Both the position numbers and the translations under genes were made by a program. The notes below the pieces were generated by a model. The model saw only the letters and a program-made list of their open reading frames with translations, was not told where the DNA came from and searched no databases. 64,000 nucleotides of DNA. Origin: Phaseolibacter flectens ATCC 12775. Its GTDB lineage: Bacteria; Pseudomonadota; Gammaproteobacteria; Enterobacterales; Enterobacteriaceae. The stretch lies in NCBI RefSeq assembly GCF_000518745.1, contig NZ_JAEE01000001.1:245084-309083 (forward strand). Direction: 5' to 3'. Shown piece after piece: positions 1-11,629 of the stretch (position 1 is the stretch's first letter; each line of letters begins with the position of its first letter).

Positions 1-220
1 TGCCAATTGACACGACCAACAGACAGAGAAGGTCACAGCCCCTCGCGAGGGAGATTGCATGCTCTGTGCATACTTGCTTGGCCGATATCGCTGGCGCGTC
101 ATTCAATGAAAGACAGTAAGAATAATCAAAACAAATCATCACTGCACAGCGACGACATTCAAGGGTCGAGTAGAGAGAACTGCCATGTCGCCCCTTTTTT
201 CACCTCAGCAGTCAATGGCA
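1..220. other. Gene-free left edge downstream of ubiF
   Basis: No ORF here is convincing and I see no tRNA cloverleaf, although E. coli has a tRNA cluster near ubiF. The only structure is a perfect 12-bp palindrome, CCCTCGCGAGGG at 40-51, with no following T run. Confidence 0.5.
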
Positions 221-1441
221 TTATCCCCTTTCCCCCATTGCCCCCGTCAAGCTAGACTCAATCCCTAGCGCATAGCTTAAGGCTTTTTGTTTAAGCACAC
301 CGCTGCGTTCTGCCGCCATCAGTGCCAAATTCCGGACGATCTTAAGAGGCAGGTGATCATTACTAAAAGAAAAATAAAACAGGTCCATTCCAGCCTGCAT
401 CAGGTGGTTGTCTAACCAACGTTGTCTTTGATAGGCCTTCAGACAATCTAATTGCCACCATGGTTGTCCAATCTGCTTCCGCTCAGCCAAAACAGTAATT
501 AAGGTTTCGATATCTCGATAACCTAAATTCACGCCCTGCCCCGCTAAAGGATTAATGGTATGCGCGGCATCACCGACCAAAGCTAGCCCCGGTTGCACAT
601 AATGGCTCACATGTTGACGACGAAGGGCAAATGAGCCCCTTTCAAGCACCTCAACCGCCCCGGTCTGAGCAGGAAAATGGATCGCGATCGCTTGGGCCAG
701 TTGCACTTTTGATAAGGTTTTTAAATAGGTGATCCGTGCAGGGCTATCATACCAGACCAAGGAAGCATACGGACCATACAGTGGCAGAAAGGCTCTGGGC
801 CCTTGCGGCGTAAATTGCTGCCATGTCATATCACCCGGCGCATTTTCACACCTGACGCTAATTAGCATACAATGCTGAGCATAATCCCAACCACTGACGC
901 CAATGGAGGCCAATTGCCTGACTTGTGAATTGGCACCATCCGCCCCAACCACCATACGACAGCGTAGACTGTGTTGGTTATCCAAAGACAGTAACCAACC
1001 ATCAGGTTGACGCTGCATTTGCTGTAAACGCTGTGGGCAATAAATCTGCACCCCCAGTTGCTGCAATTGCTCCCATAAAGCCCGCTGTAAAATATCATTC
1101 TCAACCATATAACCCAGTTCAGGTAATCCTAGCTGCTCAGCGGTAAATTCTGCAGAAGCCGACGGCGACTCCCACGTTTTTAATTTACGATAAGCGGCAC
1201 ACCGCCATTGTTTGATTTGAGACCAAATCCCAATCGTCTGCAAAAAGCCGACCGTTGAATGCCCAAGTGCAGACACCCGCAAGCTAGGTAATGCCTCAGC
1301 ATCAAATGGCGGAGGGATCTGCCGGTCAATGACAGCAACAGAAAATCCTTCCCGCACCAAACCACAGGCTAGCGCTGCACCAACCATGCCGCCGCCGTTG
1401 ATTACGATATCAAAGTCTTGCTGAGGCTTAATCTCTGTCAT
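221..1441 (-). CDS. ubiF: 2-octaprenyl-3-methyl-6-methoxy-1,4-benzoquinol hydroxylase
   Basis: FAD-dependent aromatic hydroxylase of the UbiH/UbiF/VisC family, which adds the last hydroxyl to the ubiquinone ring at the inner membrane. The 406-residue product shows the N-terminal dinucleotide-binding glycine motif (NGGGMVGAALA, about residues 15-25), the central VVGADGANSQVRQ motif, and the C-terminal FAD ribose-binding motif LVGDAAHTINPLAGQGVNLG. E. coli UbiF is slightly shorter (391 residues). The ATG at 1441 is preceded by AGAGAAAT. It diverges from miaB, as in E. coli. UbiH and UbiI are paralogues, so the UbiF assignment rests mainly on the miaB neighbourhood. Confidence 0.93.
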   Translation of the reverse strand: MTEIKPQQDFDIVINGGGMVGAALACGLVREGFSVAVIDRQIPPPFDAEALPSLRVSALGHSTVGFLQTIGIWSQIKQWRCAAYRKLKTWESPSASAEFTAEQLGLPELGYMVENDILQRALWEQLQQLGVQIYCPQRLQQMQRQPDGWLLSLDNQHSLRCRMVVGADGANSQVRQLASIGVSGWDYAQHCMLISVRCENAPGDMTWQQFTPQGPRAFLPLYGPYASLVWYDSPARITYLKTLSKVQLAQAIAIHFPAQTGAVEVLERGSFALRRQHVSHYVQPGLALVGDAAHTINPLAGQGVNLGYRDIETLITVLAERKQIGQPWWQLDCLKAYQRQRWLDNHLMQAGMDLFYFSFSNDHLPLKIVRNLALMAAERSGVLKQKALSYALGIESSLTGAMGERG

Positions 1442-1598
1442 ATTTCTCTGCGCTGCCTGTATTATCTGACGTATGGAGATCCAGTTTACCCTAATTTCTA
1501 TATTCTGGTTAAACTGCTAACAGTTGGGCTGGTCACCATGCCTGCAAAAGATTACAATGGACAATGGTAACCTCTGCACAGAATCAATGGCTAGTTCG

Positions 1599-3023
1599 AT
1601 GACAAAAAAATTACATATAAAAACCTGGGGATGTCAGATGAATGAATATGATTCATCGAAGATGTCTGACCTGCTTAATAGCACCCATGGCTTTACCTTA
1701 ACTGAAAATGCAGAAGAGGCTGATGTCCTCTTGTTAAACACCTGCTCCATTCGTGAAAAAGCGCAGGAAAAAGTGTTTCACCAACTGGGGCGCTGGCGCG
1801 CACTGAAAGAACGCAATCCCAATCTGATTATTGGTGTAGGCGGCTGCGTTGCCTCACAAGAAGGTGAACATATCCGCCAACGTGCCAGCTACGTTGATAT
1901 TGTATTTGGGCCGCAAACATTACATCGCTTGCCGGAAATGATCAATAAGGTCCGTGGCGATAAGAGTCCCGTTGTCGACATTAGCTTCCCTGAAATTGAA
2001 AAATTCGATCGCCTGCCAGAACCTCGGGCTGAAGGTCCCTCTGCCTTTGTCTCAATCATGGAAGGTTGCAATAAATATTGCACGTTCTGTGTGGTGCCTT
2101 ACACCCGTGGCGAAGAAGTCAGCCGTCCTTGCGATGATATTTTATTAGAAATTGCTCAATTGGCTGCCCAAGGCGTACGTGAAGTGAATCTGCTCGGTCA
2201 AAATGTGAATGCTTACCGAGGCGAACATTATGATGGTACGATTTGTAGCTTTGCCGAGTTACTGCGCCTCGTTGCCGCCATTGATGGTATCGATAGGATC
2301 CGCTTTACCACAAGCCATCCCATTGAATTTACAGATGACATTATTGAGGTCTATCGCGATACGCCAGAGCTGGTCAGTTTCTTACATTTACCCGTACAAA
2401 GCGGCGCAGATCGGATCTTAACATTAATGAAACGTGCCCATACAGCGCTTGAATTCAAAGCAATCATCAGGAAGTTACGCGCGGCAAGACCTGGGATCCA
2501 GATAAGCTCAGATTTTATCGTCGGTTTTCCTGGAGAAACTGCACAGGATTTCGAACAGACAATGAAGCTCATCGCTGAGATCAATTTCGATATGAGCTAT
2601 AGCTTTATCTACTCAGCCCGTCCCGGTACGCCGGCCGCCGACTTGCCTGATGACGTAACAGAAGATGAAAAAAAACAACGCCTTTATCTGTTACAACAGC
2701 GCATCAATCAACAGGCAATGTCTTGGAGCCGTCAAATGCTTGGCACCGAACAGCGGATCTTGGTCGAAGGCACCTCGCGCAAAAACGTGATGGAGTTGTC
2801 AGGTCGTACTGAAAACAATCGGGTGGTCAATTTTGAAGGCACTCCAGAAATGATTGGTCGCTTTGTTGACGTCGAAATCGTTGAAGTGTATCCAAATTCA
2901 CTGCGCGGTAAGGTGGTCAGAACTGAAGATGAAATGGGTTTAAGGATCACCGAAAGCCCTCAATCCGTTATCGCGCGTACTCGTAAAGAAAATGAGATGG
3001 GCGTCGGCGTCTGGCAACCGTAA
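1599..3023 (+). CDS. miaB: tRNA-2-methylthio-N6-dimethylallyladenosine synthase
   Basis: Radical-SAM methylthiotransferase that converts i6A37 to ms2i6A37 in tRNAs reading UNN codons. An N-terminal UPF0004 domain carries its own cysteine set ([21 protein letters not shown]). The radical-SAM CxxxCxxC follows (CNKYCTFC, about residues 157-164), then a C-terminal TRAM domain. The frame is open further upstream, but starting at [12 protein letters not shown] gives 474 residues, the E. coli length; an in-frame ATG at 1587 is the nearest alternative. No strong ribosome-binding site separates the two. A hairpin follows the stop. Confidence 0.95.
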   Translation: MTKKLHIKTWGCQMNEYDSSKMSDLLNSTHGFTLTENAEEADVLLLNTCSIREKAQEKVFHQLGRWRALKERNPNLIIGVGGCVASQEGEHIRQRASYVDIVFGPQTLHRLPEMINKVRGDKSPVVDISFPEIEKFDRLPEPRAEGPSAFVSIMEGCNKYCTFCVVPYTRGEEVSRPCDDILLEIAQLAAQGVREVNLLGQNVNAYRGEHYDGTICSFAELLRLVAAIDGIDRIRFTTSHPIEFTDDIIEVYRDTPELVSFLHLPVQSGADRILTLMKRAHTALEFKAIIRKLRAARPGIQISSDFIVGFPGETAQDFEQTMKLIAEINFDMSYSFIYSARPGTPAADLPDDVTEDEKKQRLYLLQQRINQQAMSWSRQMLGTEQRILVEGTSRKNVMELSGRTENNRVVNFEGTPEMIGRFVDVEIVEVYPNSLRGKVVRTEDEMGLRITESPQSVIARTRKENEMGVGVWQP

Positions 3024-3034
3024 TGCCATTTTAT

Positions 3035-3058
3035 AGGCGGTGCGATTTAACACCGCCT
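3035..3058 (+). terminator. Hairpin after miaB
   Basis: AGGCGGTG (3035-3042) and CACCGCCT (3051-3058) form a perfect 8-bp stem with an 8-nt loop, 11 nt after the miaB stop. The T-rich tail is weak, so termination is probable rather than certain. Confidence 0.5.
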
Positions 3059-3110
3059 GATTGCCCTTCTCGTCTACTCAATAAATCTGTCACATTAATG
3101 TGCTGACAGA

Positions 3111-3138
3111 CTTGCATCCTGACTATTCTGCCCAAATA
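3111..3138 (+). promoter_or_regulatory. Possible sigma-32 promoter of ybeZYX-lnt
   Basis: CTTGCA (3111-3116), a spacer of about 14 nt, then CCCAAATA resembles the heat-shock consensus CTTGAA-N13-17-CCCCATNT with a few mismatches. E. coli ybeZYX-lnt has been reported as part of the sigma-32 regulon, which is the main reason to propose it. Confidence 0.35.
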
Positions 3139-3206
3139 ATTAATTCTATCAATCGAAATTGAACACTGAGCTAGCCGGATACCGGCCCAATAAGAAAAGG
3201 ATCACC

Positions 3207-4256
3207 TTGAATATTGAATCTCGTCATATCACACTGGACCCTGCAGACAATCAACGCTTACTCAGCTTGTGTGGTCCATTTGATGATAATTTAAAGCACC
3301 TTGAGCGGCGTCTGGGCATTGAAATTAACCACCGCGATAACCTGTTTATCCTGACTGGCCGCAATAGTGTGGTTGAGGCAGCAGAAAAAATTCTCAAACA
3401 GTTATACGTCGACACCGCCCCAGTGCGTCGTAACAATCAAGAGATTGGTGCCGATCAAATCCACTTAGCCATAAAAGAAAGTCGAGTGCTAGAACAAAGC
3501 AACGACCGTGTACCGGAGTACGGTAAAGCGATCCACCTCCAGACTCGGCGCGGTGTCATTAAAGCACGAACCCCGAATCAAGCCCAATATTTGGCCAATA
3601 TACTTGATAACGATATCAGTTTTGGTATTGGCCCTGCCGGTACGGGTAAAACCTACCTCGCAGTGGCCGCCGCAGTCAATGCGCTTGAAAAGCAGGAAAT
3701 ACGCCGGATCCTCCTAACCCGCCCTGCCGTCGAAGCCGGGGAGAAATTGGGCTTCCTGCCAGGTGATCTTAGCCAAAAAGTCGATCCTTACTTGCGCCCG
3801 CTGTACGATGCGCTTTTTGAAATGCTCGGCTTTGAGAAGGTGGCAAAATTAATTGAGCAAAATGTTATTGAAGTCGCACCCTTAGCCTATATGCGTGGAC
3901 GAACCCTTAATGATGCCTTTATCATCCTTGATGAAAGCCAAAATACGACAATTGAACAAATGAAAATGTTCCTGACCCGTATCGGTTTTAATTCAAAAGC
4001 TGTCATTACTGGCGATATCACACAAATCGACTTGCCTCGTCATGTGCGTTCTGGGTTAAAACATGCCATAGACGTGTTAGCTAATGTGAATGAAATCAGC
4101 TTTAATTTCTTCAATGCAGAAGATATTGTTCGTCATCCGGTGGTTGCTCGAATCGTGACTGCCTATGAACAGTGGGAACAGCAAGAACAATCCAAGCGAC
4201 AGCGAGACATTGCACAACCTCAACATTTATCCTCATCCAATCAGGAGCCGTCATGA
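3207..4256 (+). CDS. ybeZ: PhoH-like ATPase YbeZ
   Basis: PhoH-family P-loop ATPase that works with the RNase YbeY in ribosome and RNA quality control. It has a Walker A (GPAGTGKT) and a Walker B (FIILDESQN), with the family motif [18 protein letters not shown] between them. No in-frame ATG lies near the expected N-terminus. The likely start is the TTG at 3207, with AAAAGGA six bases upstream, giving 349 residues against 346 in E. coli. A second in-frame TTG at 3159 lacks a binding site. Its stop overlaps the ybeY start by 4 nt (ATGA), so the two are translationally coupled. Confidence 0.93.
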   Translation: MNIESRHITLDPADNQRLLSLCGPFDDNLKHLERRLGIEINHRDNLFILTGRNSVVEAAEKILKQLYVDTAPVRRNNQEIGADQIHLAIKESRVLEQSNDRVPEYGKAIHLQTRRGVIKARTPNQAQYLANILDNDISFGIGPAGTGKTYLAVAAAVNALEKQEIRRILLTRPAVEAGEKLGFLPGDLSQKVDPYLRPLYDALFEMLGFEKVAKLIEQNVIEVAPLAYMRGRTLNDAFIILDESQNTTIEQMKMFLTRIGFNSKAVITGDITQIDLPRHVRSGLKHAIDVLANVNEISFNFFNAEDIVRHPVVARIVTAYEQWEQQEQSKRQRDIAQPQHLSSSNQEPS

Positions 4257-4726
4257 CGCAATCGGTAATACTTGACCTGCAGTTAGTCTGTGCAATTGAA
4301 CTGGGTGTACCTTCGCACGCTGATTTCCAGCGTTGGCTTGATGCGGCTATTTTACCCTTTCAACCTGACAGTGAGGTGACAATACGGATTGTCGACAGTT
4401 CAGAAAGTCAGATGCTTAACCACACTTGGCGCGGTAAAGATAAGCCGACCAATGTCCTATCTTTTCCTTTTGAAGCCCCTCCCGGTATCGACCCCCTTCC
4501 TTTACTGGGCGATTTAGTGATTTGTCGGCAAGTGGTCGAACAAGAGGCGTTACAACAAGATAAATCCTTGGAGGCCCATTGGGCACACATGGTCATCCAT
4601 GGTAGCCTGCATTTATTAGGCTATGATCATCTGGAAGATGACGAGGCTACCGAAATGGAAACTATCGAAACAGAGATAATGCTTGCTCTTGGTTATCCAG
4701 ATCCGTACATTGCTGAGAAAGAATGA
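4253..4726 (+). CDS. ybeY: Endoribonuclease YbeY, 16S rRNA maturation
   Basis: Single-strand-specific metallo-endoribonuclease needed for 16S rRNA 3'-end maturation and late-stage 70S quality control. The zinc motif [11 protein letters not shown] (H-x3-H-x5-H) is intact near the C-terminus. The start is the ATG overlapping the ybeZ stop, with CAGGAG at 4242-4247. This gives 157 residues, against 155 in E. coli. It is second in the ybeZ-ybeY-ybeX-lnt series. Confidence 0.95.
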   Translation: MTQSVILDLQLVCAIELGVPSHADFQRWLDAAILPFQPDSEVTIRIVDSSESQMLNHTWRGKDKPTNVLSFPFEAPPGIDPLPLLGDLVICRQVVEQEALQQDKSLEAHWAHMVIHGSLHLLGYDHLEDDEATEMETIETEIMLALGYPDPYIAEKE

Positions 4727-4812
4727 ATTTAAGATCAATTAATTATCAGAGTCAGCGGGATTGTACTGTGCTGGCAGTGTTCCATTAACAGAGAGCCATA
4801 CTTAATAACGTC

Positions 4813-5697
4813 ATGAGCGATGACCATTCACAAAATCAAGAACCACAAACTGAGAAAAAAGGATTTTTTTCTTTATTAATTAATCAATTGTTCCACGGTG
4901 AGCCTAAGAACCGTGATGAATTATTAGAGCTGATTCGTGATTCAGGACAAAAAGATCTGATTGATGACGACACGCGCGATATGCTCGAAGGCGTAATGGA
5001 AATCGCTAGTCAGCGCGTTCGAGATATTATGATCCCGCGAGCACAAATGGTCACGCTCAAATACGATCAGCAATTGGATGAATGCCTCGATGTCATCACT
5101 GACTCAGCCCATTCACGCTTTCCTGTGATCAGTGAAGACAAAGATCACGTATTGGGTATCCTGATGGCGAAGGATCTCCTGCCCTTTATGCGCAGTGATG
5201 CCTCGCCTTTTAGCATTGATAAAATTTTGCGCAGCGCGGTGGTAGTACCGGAAAGTAAGCGCGTGGATCGCATGTTAAAAGAGTTTCGCTCGCAACGCTA
5301 CCATATGGCGATAGTGATCGATGAGTTTGGTGAAGTGTCAGGCTTAGTGACAATCGAAGATATCCTTGAGCTCATCGTTGGTGAAATCGAAGATGAATAT
5401 GATGAAGAAGACGACAATCAGATACGTCAAGTCAATGACACGACCTACTTACTTCCTGCATTAATGGCTATTGAAGACTTTAACCACACCTTCAATACCC
5501 AATTCAGTGATGACGATGTTGATACGATTGGCGGACTGGTCTTGCAAACCTTCGGTCATCTGCCTGCCCGTGGTGAAAGTGTCAATATTGATGATTGGCA
5601 ATTCAAAGTCGCCATGGTGGATCATCGACGTATATTACAAGTCCAGGTCACACTACCTGACGGTACCGTTGCACCATCATTGAGTAACGCATCGTAA
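4813..5697 (+). CDS. ybeX: CorC/YbeX family CBS-domain protein
   Basis: Cytosolic CBS-pair protein of the CorC family, linked to Mg2+/Co2+ homeostasis and, with YbeY and YbeZ, to ribosome function. Two CBS motifs occupy about residues 65-195 ([14 protein letters not shown], then [13 protein letters not shown]). A very acidic linker ([11 protein letters not shown]) precedes a C-terminal CorC_HlyC domain ([19 protein letters not shown]). Its length, 294 residues, nearly equals E. coli CorC (292). The stop overlaps the lnt ATG by one base, implying coupling. Confidence 0.94.
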   Translation: MSDDHSQNQEPQTEKKGFFSLLINQLFHGEPKNRDELLELIRDSGQKDLIDDDTRDMLEGVMEIASQRVRDIMIPRAQMVTLKYDQQLDECLDVITDSAHSRFPVISEDKDHVLGILMAKDLLPFMRSDASPFSIDKILRSAVVVPESKRVDRMLKEFRSQRYHMAIVIDEFGEVSGLVTIEDILELIVGEIEDEYDEEDDNQIRQVNDTTYLLPALMAIEDFNHTFNTQFSDDDVDTIGGLVLQTFGHLPARGESVNIDDWQFKVAMVDHRRILQVQVTLPDGTVAPSLSNAS

Positions 5698-7238
5698 TGG
5701 ATAAGCGACAACAACGCTATCATCAGCAGCCCATTAGACTTGTTCTTGCATTAATATATGGGGCCTTGGGCACCCTTGCCTTTTCACCTTATGATTTCTG
5801 GCCGGCCGCGCTGCTCTCGCTTATCGGCCTACAAACCCTGACCTTACAACGCCGAGTATCGCAAAGCTGTGCGATAGGATTCAGCTGGGGACTGGGTTTA
5901 TTTGGTAGTGGGATCCACTGGGTTTATGTCAGTATTGCGACCTTTGGTGGCATGCCCGCAATCGTCAATATCCTGTTGGTGGTATTACTGGCCTGCTGGC
6001 TCGCTTTATTTCCGATGCTGTTCACGGCGGTACTGAGTCGCTTGTGGCCAAATGCCAGCGCCAAACGCATGTTGCTTGCTGCGCCAGCCTTATGGCAAAT
6101 CAGCGAGTTTTTAAGAGGTTATATCCTCACCGGGTTTCCTTGGCTGCAATTCGGTTATAGTCAAATTGCGGGTCCATTACGAGGCCTTGCCCCTATTGCT
6201 GGCGTGGGATCCATTACCTTTCTGCTGATGGTACTGGCCGGTTTGTTCTCCTTGGCCTTACATGGTAAAAGTCTGCGCCCGGCTTTGCTGGCGTTGGGCA
6301 TCATGTTACTTGCTTGGCCCTTGCATTTCATTCACTGGTCGCAGCCACAACCTCAGCGTCAAGTGACACTGGCATTGGTACAAGGTGACATTCCTCAATC
6401 GATGAAATGGAGTGCAGGGCAGCTCGCTCACACATTGAAAACCTATCAAGACCTCACTTTTCCTGTCCTGAAAAAAGCGAAAATCATCATTTGGCCGGAA
6501 TCGGCAATCACCGATGATGAACAACGCTTGCAATCCTATTTGCAAGATCTCAATCAACTGTTACAGGCTAACCATACGGCTCTGGCGACGGGCATTGTTG
6601 AAAGTCGACAGCAGCAAGGACGTCAGCATGATTACAATACGGTCATCGCACTGGGTGAAAATACGGCATACAGTATTCAAAGTCACAACCGTTATCGGAA
6701 GAACCACCTTGTTCCTTTTGGTGAATTTGTCCCTTTGGCGAATTTACTGCGGCCGATTGCCCCCTTTTTTAATCTGCCCATGTCAGGATTTAGCCGCGGC
6801 GCCTATCAGCAAGCCCCATTACAACTGAATGGATACAAATTTACGACTGCAATCTGTTATGAGGTTATTCTGGGCGAACAAGTCAGGGATAATTTACAAC
6901 CCGATACTGATTTTCTGTTAACCGTCTCTAATGATGCATGGTTTGGGCACTCTATCGGACCTTGGCAACATCTGCAAATGGCCAGAATGCGCGCTTTGGA
7001 ACTAGGCCGTCCGTTAATTCGAGATACCAACAATGGGATTACTGCAATAATCAATACCGAGGGACAGATTGAAGCGCAATTACCTCAATTTAAGCCCGGT
7101 GTACTTAATGCAACTGTCGCCCCAAGCAGAGGATTAACCCCCTATGCCCTAATGGGCAACACCCTACTTTGGGTTATCACGCTAGCCTGTTTACTGTTGG
7201 CAGCCATGCGTCGTCAGTCATTGAGCTCTCCCCCCTAA
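5697..7238 (+). CDS. lnt: Apolipoprotein N-acyltransferase
   Basis: Inner-membrane enzyme that adds the third acyl chain to the N-terminal cysteine of lipoproteins, the last step of their maturation. The first 210 residues form several hydrophobic membrane helices; the rest is a periplasmic nitrilase-like domain. The catalytic triad is readable: Glu268 in WPESAI, Lys335 in [11 protein letters not shown] and Cys387 in CYEV, matching E. coli E267/K335/C387. Length is 513 residues (E. coli 512). It ends the ybeZYX-lnt operon. The product serves LptE and RlpA, both lipoproteins encoded downstream. Confidence 0.95.
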   Translation: MDKRQQRYHQQPIRLVLALIYGALGTLAFSPYDFWPAALLSLIGLQTLTLQRRVSQSCAIGFSWGLGLFGSGIHWVYVSIATFGGMPAIVNILLVVLLACWLALFPMLFTAVLSRLWPNASAKRMLLAAPALWQISEFLRGYILTGFPWLQFGYSQIAGPLRGLAPIAGVGSITFLLMVLAGLFSLALHGKSLRPALLALGIMLLAWPLHFIHWSQPQPQRQVTLALVQGDIPQSMKWSAGQLAHTLKTYQDLTFPVLKKAKIIIWPESAITDDEQRLQSYLQDLNQLLQANHTALATGIVESRQQQGRQHDYNTVIALGENTAYSIQSHNRYRKNHLVPFGEFVPLANLLRPIAPFFNLPMSGFSRGAYQQAPLQLNGYKFTTAICYEVILGEQVRDNLQPDTDFLLTVSNDAWFGHSIGPWQHLQMARMRALELGRPLIRDTNNGITAIINTEGQIEAQLPQFKPGVLNATVAPSRGLTPYALMGNTLLWVITLACLLLAAMRRQSLSSPP

Positions 7239-7263
7239 TGTTCGACTGTTGGCCGTGTTCCCA

Positions 7264-7285
7264 CACTGTCAACAGTGATTTTTTT
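7264..7285 (+). terminator. Weak terminator after lnt
   Basis: CACTG-TCAA-CAGTG (7264-7277) forms a 5-bp stem directly followed by A and seven Ts. The stem is short, so it may be leaky between lnt and leuS. Confidence 0.45.
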
Positions 7286-7396
7286 GTTCGGTTGCATTCT
7301 GATGGTTGTTGATAGCCCACCTTATCGGTATGCTATGCAGAACAGAGAATATAACCATATAAGTGTAGACTTTTCTAATCAGGATCACAGGCCACC

Positions 7397-9979
7397 ATGC
7401 AAGAGCAATATCGCCCGGAAGATATCGAATCCACAGTACAAAAACACTGGGAAGAACAACAAACATTTCAAGTAACGGAACAAGAAGGCAAAGAAAAATA
7501 CTATTGCCTTTCGATGCTACCTTACCCTTCTGGTCGTCTGCATATGGGCCATGTGCGTAATTATACGATTGGTGATGTCATCGCTCGTTATCAACGATTG
7601 CAAGGCAAAAATGTCATGCAACCTATTGGTTGGGATGCCTTTGGATTACCAGCAGAAGGCGCTGCCGTTAAAAATAACACGGCACCTGCACCTTGGACTT
7701 ATGAAAATATTGAATATATGAAAACCCAGCTTAAAAATTTGGGTTTTGGTTATGACTGGAGTCGTGAACTGGCCACCTGCCAACCTGAATATTACCGCTG
7801 GGAACAATGGTTTTTTACCCAACTCTATCAAAAAGGATTGGTTTATAAAAAGACCTCTGCGGTCAACTGGTGCCCGAATGACGAAACCGTCTTAGCTAAT
7901 GAGCAAGTCATTGACGGTTGCTGCTGGCGCTGTGATTCAAAAGTAGAGCGCAAAGAAATTCCACAATGGTTTATTAAAATCACCGCTTATGCTGAAGAAT
8001 TACTGAATGATTTAGATACCCTGGACGGATGGCCAGAACAGGTCAAAACCATGCAGCGTAACTGGATCGGTCGCTCTGAAGGGGTCGAAATTACCTTTAC
8101 TGTGGCAGACAATGACCAGCAAGTCACGGTTTATACCACACGTCCAGATACTTTCATGGGTGCCACTTATCTTGCCGTCGCCGCTGGTCATCCCTTAGCA
8201 CAACACGCCGCACTCTCAGATCCTTCATTAGCCGCATTTCTCGATGAATGTCGCACCACCAAAGTCGCGGAAGCAGAGATGGCGACCATGGAGAAAAAAG
8301 GGCATGCCACCGGACTTGAAGTTATCCACCCATTAACCGGTGAAAAATTGCCGCTATGGGTGGCTAATTTTGTCCTGATGGAATACGGCACTGGGGCGGT
8401 GATGGCCGTACCTGCTCACGATCAGCGTGATTATGAATTCGCGACAAAATACCAATTACCCATTAAAGCCGTGATCCTCAATGCTGACGGCAGCGCACCA
8501 GATATCAGTACCCAGGCGATGACAGAAAAAGGCCGTTTATTTAATTCTGGACCATTCGATGGTCTGGATCATCAGGCTGGATTTAATGCTATTGCTGATG
8601 CATTAAGTCAACAAGGCGTCGGTACGCGTAAAGTCAATTACCGACTGCGTGATTGGGGTGTATCGCGTCAGCGTTATTGGGGCGCACCAATTCCAATGCT
8701 AACACTGGAAGATGGTACGACGGTACCAACACCCGAAGATCAGTTACCTGTCATTTTACCTGAAGATGTACAGATGAATGGTATTACCAGTCCCATTAAA
8801 GCCGATCCCGCGTGGGCAAAAACCACCTATCAAGGTCAACCTGCGCTGCGTGAAACCGATACCTTTGATACCTTTATGGAATCGTCTTGGTACTATGCAC
8901 GATATACCTGTACACACCATCAAGAAGGCATGTTAGATCCCAAAGCGGCGAACTACTGGTTGCCGGTTGACCAATATATCGGCGGGATTGAACATGCCAT
9001 TATGCACCTGATGTATTTCCGCTTTTTCCATAAGTTATTGCGTGATGCAGGCCTTGTTAATTCAAATGAACCCGCCAAGCGTCTGCTGTGTCAGGGGATG
9101 GTGCTGGCTGATGCCTTCTACTACACCGGCAATAATGGTGAGCGTCATTGGGTATCCCCTGCCGATGTCACTGTCAAAAGGGATGAAAAAGGCACGATTA
9201 TCTCAGCACAAGACCCTTCAGGCCGGACGCTTACTTATGCGGGTATGAGTAAAATGTCCAAATCCAAGAATAACGGCATCGATCCGCAACTGATGGTTGA
9301 GCGTTATGGTGCAGATACGGTTCGTCTGTTTATGATGTTTGCCTCCCCGGCTGAAATGACCCTTGAGTGGCAAGAGTCTGGAGTCGAAGGCGCCAATCGG
9401 TTTATTAAACGAGTGTGGCGTCTGGTCAATGAACATGTCGCACAAGGGACCTCGCCGGCCTTAACGGTCGATCAGTTAACTGATAGCCAGAAGGCGTTGC
9501 GTCGGGATGTCCATAAAACCATCGCTAAAGTCACGGATGACATTGGCCGTCGTCAAACCTTTAACACGGCGATCGCCGCGGTGATGGAATTGATGAATAA
9601 ACTGATGAAAGCACCGACCGATAAGGATCAGGATCGGGCGTTGATGCAAGAAGCATTAGATGCCGTTGTTCGCTTATTGTATCCCTTCATGCCCCATGCC
9701 TGCTTTGTGCTTTGGCAAGCGCTTGGCCATCAAGAAAGTATTGATGATAGCCAATGGCCGGTGGCTGATGAAAATGCCATGGTGGAAGACAAAGCCCTTA
9801 TCGTTGTCCAAGTCAATGGCAAAGTTCGTGCTAAAATTCAGGTTGCAATCAATGCCGATGAACAACAGGTACGGCAGTTAGCAGAACAAGAACATCTGGT
9901 CGCCCGTTATCTGGAAGGGGTCGATATCCGTAAAGCCATCTACGTACCAGGCAAATTATTAAACTTAGTCACAGGCTAA
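7397..9979 (+). CDS. leuS: Leucyl-tRNA synthetase
   Basis: Class I aminoacyl-tRNA synthetase that charges tRNA-Leu. Both ATP-binding signatures are present: HMGH within [11 protein letters not shown] and KMSKS within [11 protein letters not shown]. Between them lies the CP1 editing domain ([33 protein letters not shown]) with the conserved editing aspartate context. The C-terminus has the tRNA-binding VNGKVRAKI segment. At 860 residues it equals the E. coli enzyme. The 158 bases upstream hold a weak terminator but no clear leader peptide. lptE follows 13 nt after the stop. Confidence 0.97.
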   Translation: MQEQYRPEDIESTVQKHWEEQQTFQVTEQEGKEKYYCLSMLPYPSGRLHMGHVRNYTIGDVIARYQRLQGKNVMQPIGWDAFGLPAEGAAVKNNTAPAPWTYENIEYMKTQLKNLGFGYDWSRELATCQPEYYRWEQWFFTQLYQKGLVYKKTSAVNWCPNDETVLANEQVIDGCCWRCDSKVERKEIPQWFIKITAYAEELLNDLDTLDGWPEQVKTMQRNWIGRSEGVEITFTVADNDQQVTVYTTRPDTFMGATYLAVAAGHPLAQHAALSDPSLAAFLDECRTTKVAEAEMATMEKKGHATGLEVIHPLTGEKLPLWVANFVLMEYGTGAVMAVPAHDQRDYEFATKYQLPIKAVILNADGSAPDISTQAMTEKGRLFNSGPFDGLDHQAGFNAIADALSQQGVGTRKVNYRLRDWGVSRQRYWGAPIPMLTLEDGTTVPTPEDQLPVILPEDVQMNGITSPIKADPAWAKTTYQGQPALRETDTFDTFMESSWYYARYTCTHHQEGMLDPKAANYWLPVDQYIGGIEHAIMHLMYFRFFHKLLRDAGLVNSNEPAKRLLCQGMVLADAFYYTGNNGERHWVSPADVTVKRDEKGTIISAQDPSGRTLTYAGMSKMSKSKNNGIDPQLMVERYGADTVRLFMMFASPAEMTLEWQESGVEGANRFIKRVWRLVNEHVAQGTSPALTVDQLTDSQKALRRDVHKTIAKVTDDIGRRQTFNTAIAAVMELMNKLMKAPTDKDQDRALMQEALDAVVRLLYPFMPHACFVLWQALGHQESIDDSQWPVADENAMVEDKALIVVQVNGKVRAKIQVAINADEQQVRQLAEQEHLVARYLEGVDIRKAIYVPGKLLNLVTG

Positions 9980-9992
9980 GTTCGGAGGCAAT

Positions 9993-10604
9993 GTGCAAAA
10001 AATTATCGCGGGCTTGACGCTGGCTTTGGCACTACTCAGTACTGCCGGTTGTGGTTTTCATATTCATGGAACAACCCAAATCCCAGTCGAGATGAAAACC
10101 ATGATTTTGGACAGCAGTGACCCTTATGGCCCGCTCGCGCGGGTCATTCGCCAGCAACTGCGACTGAATAACATCACCTTGGTGAAAGCCAATGACGATA
10201 AAACGATTCGGAACAAAGTCCCATCTTTACGGATCGAAAATGAGAATACTGACCGAGATACCGCGTCTATTTTCATCGATGGTAGCACGGCGGAATACCA
10301 GTTAAAAATGACGGTTTCAGGCCAAGTATTAATCCCAGGTAAAGGTATTTACCCGATTTCAGCCACGGTCTATCGTTCATTTTTTGATAATTCAGGTATT
10401 CCTTTAGCAAAAGATAAGGAGCAGGACATTATCTACAATGAAATGCGACAACGGGCTGCCGAGCAATTGATTCGACAACTGCTGGCTGTACATGTCGCGC
10501 AAAAATCCATCACAGATGCCAGTGCGCGCCCTGAGCCAGAAATCATCACAACTCATCCGACTCGAGATGCAGATCCTGTCCAGGATGGGCTGAGCGCGCA
10601 ATGA
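9993..10604 (+). CDS. lptE: LPS-assembly lipoprotein LptE
   Basis: Outer-membrane lipoprotein that plugs the LptD barrel and helps place LPS in the outer leaflet. A signal peptide ends in the lipobox LLSTAGC, with the lipidated cysteine at about residue 20, followed by the conserved [11 protein letters not shown]. Translation starts at GTG 9993, because the overlapping ATG at 9991 is out of frame and closes quickly; GGAGG at 9984-9988 supports this. Length is 203 residues (E. coli 193). It overlaps holA by 4 nt. Confidence 0.93.
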   Translation: MQKIIAGLTLALALLSTAGCGFHIHGTTQIPVEMKTMILDSSDPYGPLARVIRQQLRLNNITLVKANDDKTIRNKVPSLRIENENTDRDTASIFIDGSTAEYQLKMTVSGQVLIPGKGIYPISATVYRSFFDNSGIPLAKDKEQDIIYNEMRQRAAEQLIRQLLAVHVAQKSITDASARPEPEIITTHPTRDADPVQDGLSAQ

Positions 10605-11629
10605 TACGTCTTTACCCGGAGCAGTTGACCTCGCAACTTAAAGAAGAGTTGCGTCATCGTTACCTGCTATCGGGTAATGATCCTCTGCTGCATCAGGAAA
10701 GTCAGCTGGCCATTACCTCTGTCGCTAAAACTCAGGGCTTCACAGAACAGATCACCCTGACCATTGACAACCAAACTGACTGGCAAGGGCTGTTCCTCAC
10801 TTGTCAGTCACGCAGCCTTTTCTCGTCTGGCCAGATCCTTATCCTCGTTCTGCCTGACAATGGTGTCAACGCGGCTATCGCTGAAAAATTACAACAATTG
10901 GCGCAGTTGCTACACAATGAAATTCTGCTCATTGTTCATAGCAATAAGATAAGCAAAACACAAGAACGCAGTGCTTGGTTACAAAACCTGTTTAATGAAG
11001 GTGTGATGATCCCATGTCAAACGCCCGATCAATCGCAGTTAGCACGTTTCATTACACAACGCGTGAGTGCAGTCGGACTGACGATCGATCCCCCTTCCGT
11101 CAAATTACTCAGTTATTACTATGAAGGTAATCTGCTAGCTTTAACTCAAACCATTGAAAAATTGGCCTTACATTGGCCTGAGGGCGAGTTAACGCTACCT
11201 CGAATTGAACATTCAGTTGATGATGCCGCGCTATTTAGTCCTTTTCATTGGGTTGATGCGTTACTGGCAGGAAAAAGCCAACGGGCGCTACATATTCTTC
11301 ATCAATTACAAAAAGAAGGCATTGAGCCAGTCATTTTGTTACGAAGCGTACAAAAAGAGCTAATGTTATTATTGGAACTGAGTCACCACCCATTATCCCA
11401 ACTTCGTGTGCAAATGGATAAGCTGAAACTCTGGCAAAACCGTCGAGGGCTCTATACTTCAGCTTACCAACGCTTAACACGCCAACATCTGTCCGTGGCA
11501 ATCAAGCAACTCTGCGCACTGGAAATTACACTTAAGCAAGATTTTAGTCACGAGGCTTGGTTTACCCTCGAAACTTTGACGCTCCTCCTCTGTCAACCTC
11601 ATTTACCAGTAGGATGGTCAGATGTCTAA
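10601..11629 (+). CDS. holA: DNA polymerase III subunit delta
   Basis: Clamp-loader subunit that opens the beta sliding clamp and pairs with the DnaX products, whose gene lies at the right end of this window. The 342-residue protein shows the [11 protein letters not shown]-terminal motif and the family's AAA-like fold without a functional Walker A, followed by the C-terminal collar region. It starts in the 4-nt overlap with lptE and overlaps nadD by 8 nt. This is the standard enterobacterial leuS-lptE-holA-nadD order. Confidence 0.94.
   Translation: MIRLYPEQLTSQLKEELRHRYLLSGNDPLLHQESQLAITSVAKTQGFTEQITLTIDNQTDWQGLFLTCQSRSLFSSGQILILVLPDNGVNAAIAEKLQQLAQLLHNEILLIVHSNKISKTQERSAWLQNLFNEGVMIPCQTPDQSQLARFITQRVSAVGLTIDPPSVKLLSYYYEGNLLALTQTIEKLALHWPEGELTLPRIEHSVDDAALFSPFHWVDALLAGKSQRALHILHQLQKEGIEPVILLRSVQKELMLLLELSHHPLSQLRVQMDKLKLWQNRRGLYTSAYQRLTRQHLSVAIKQLCALEITLKQDFSHEAWFTLETLTLLLCQPHLPVGWSDV

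Noticed and set aside
40-51. CCCTCGCGAGGG palindrome near the left edge
   Set aside because: Too short and without a T tract or gene context to support a function.
9991-10017. ATG at 9991 as lptE start
   Set aside because: It is in a different frame and reaches a stop after eight codons; GTG 9993 is the start.
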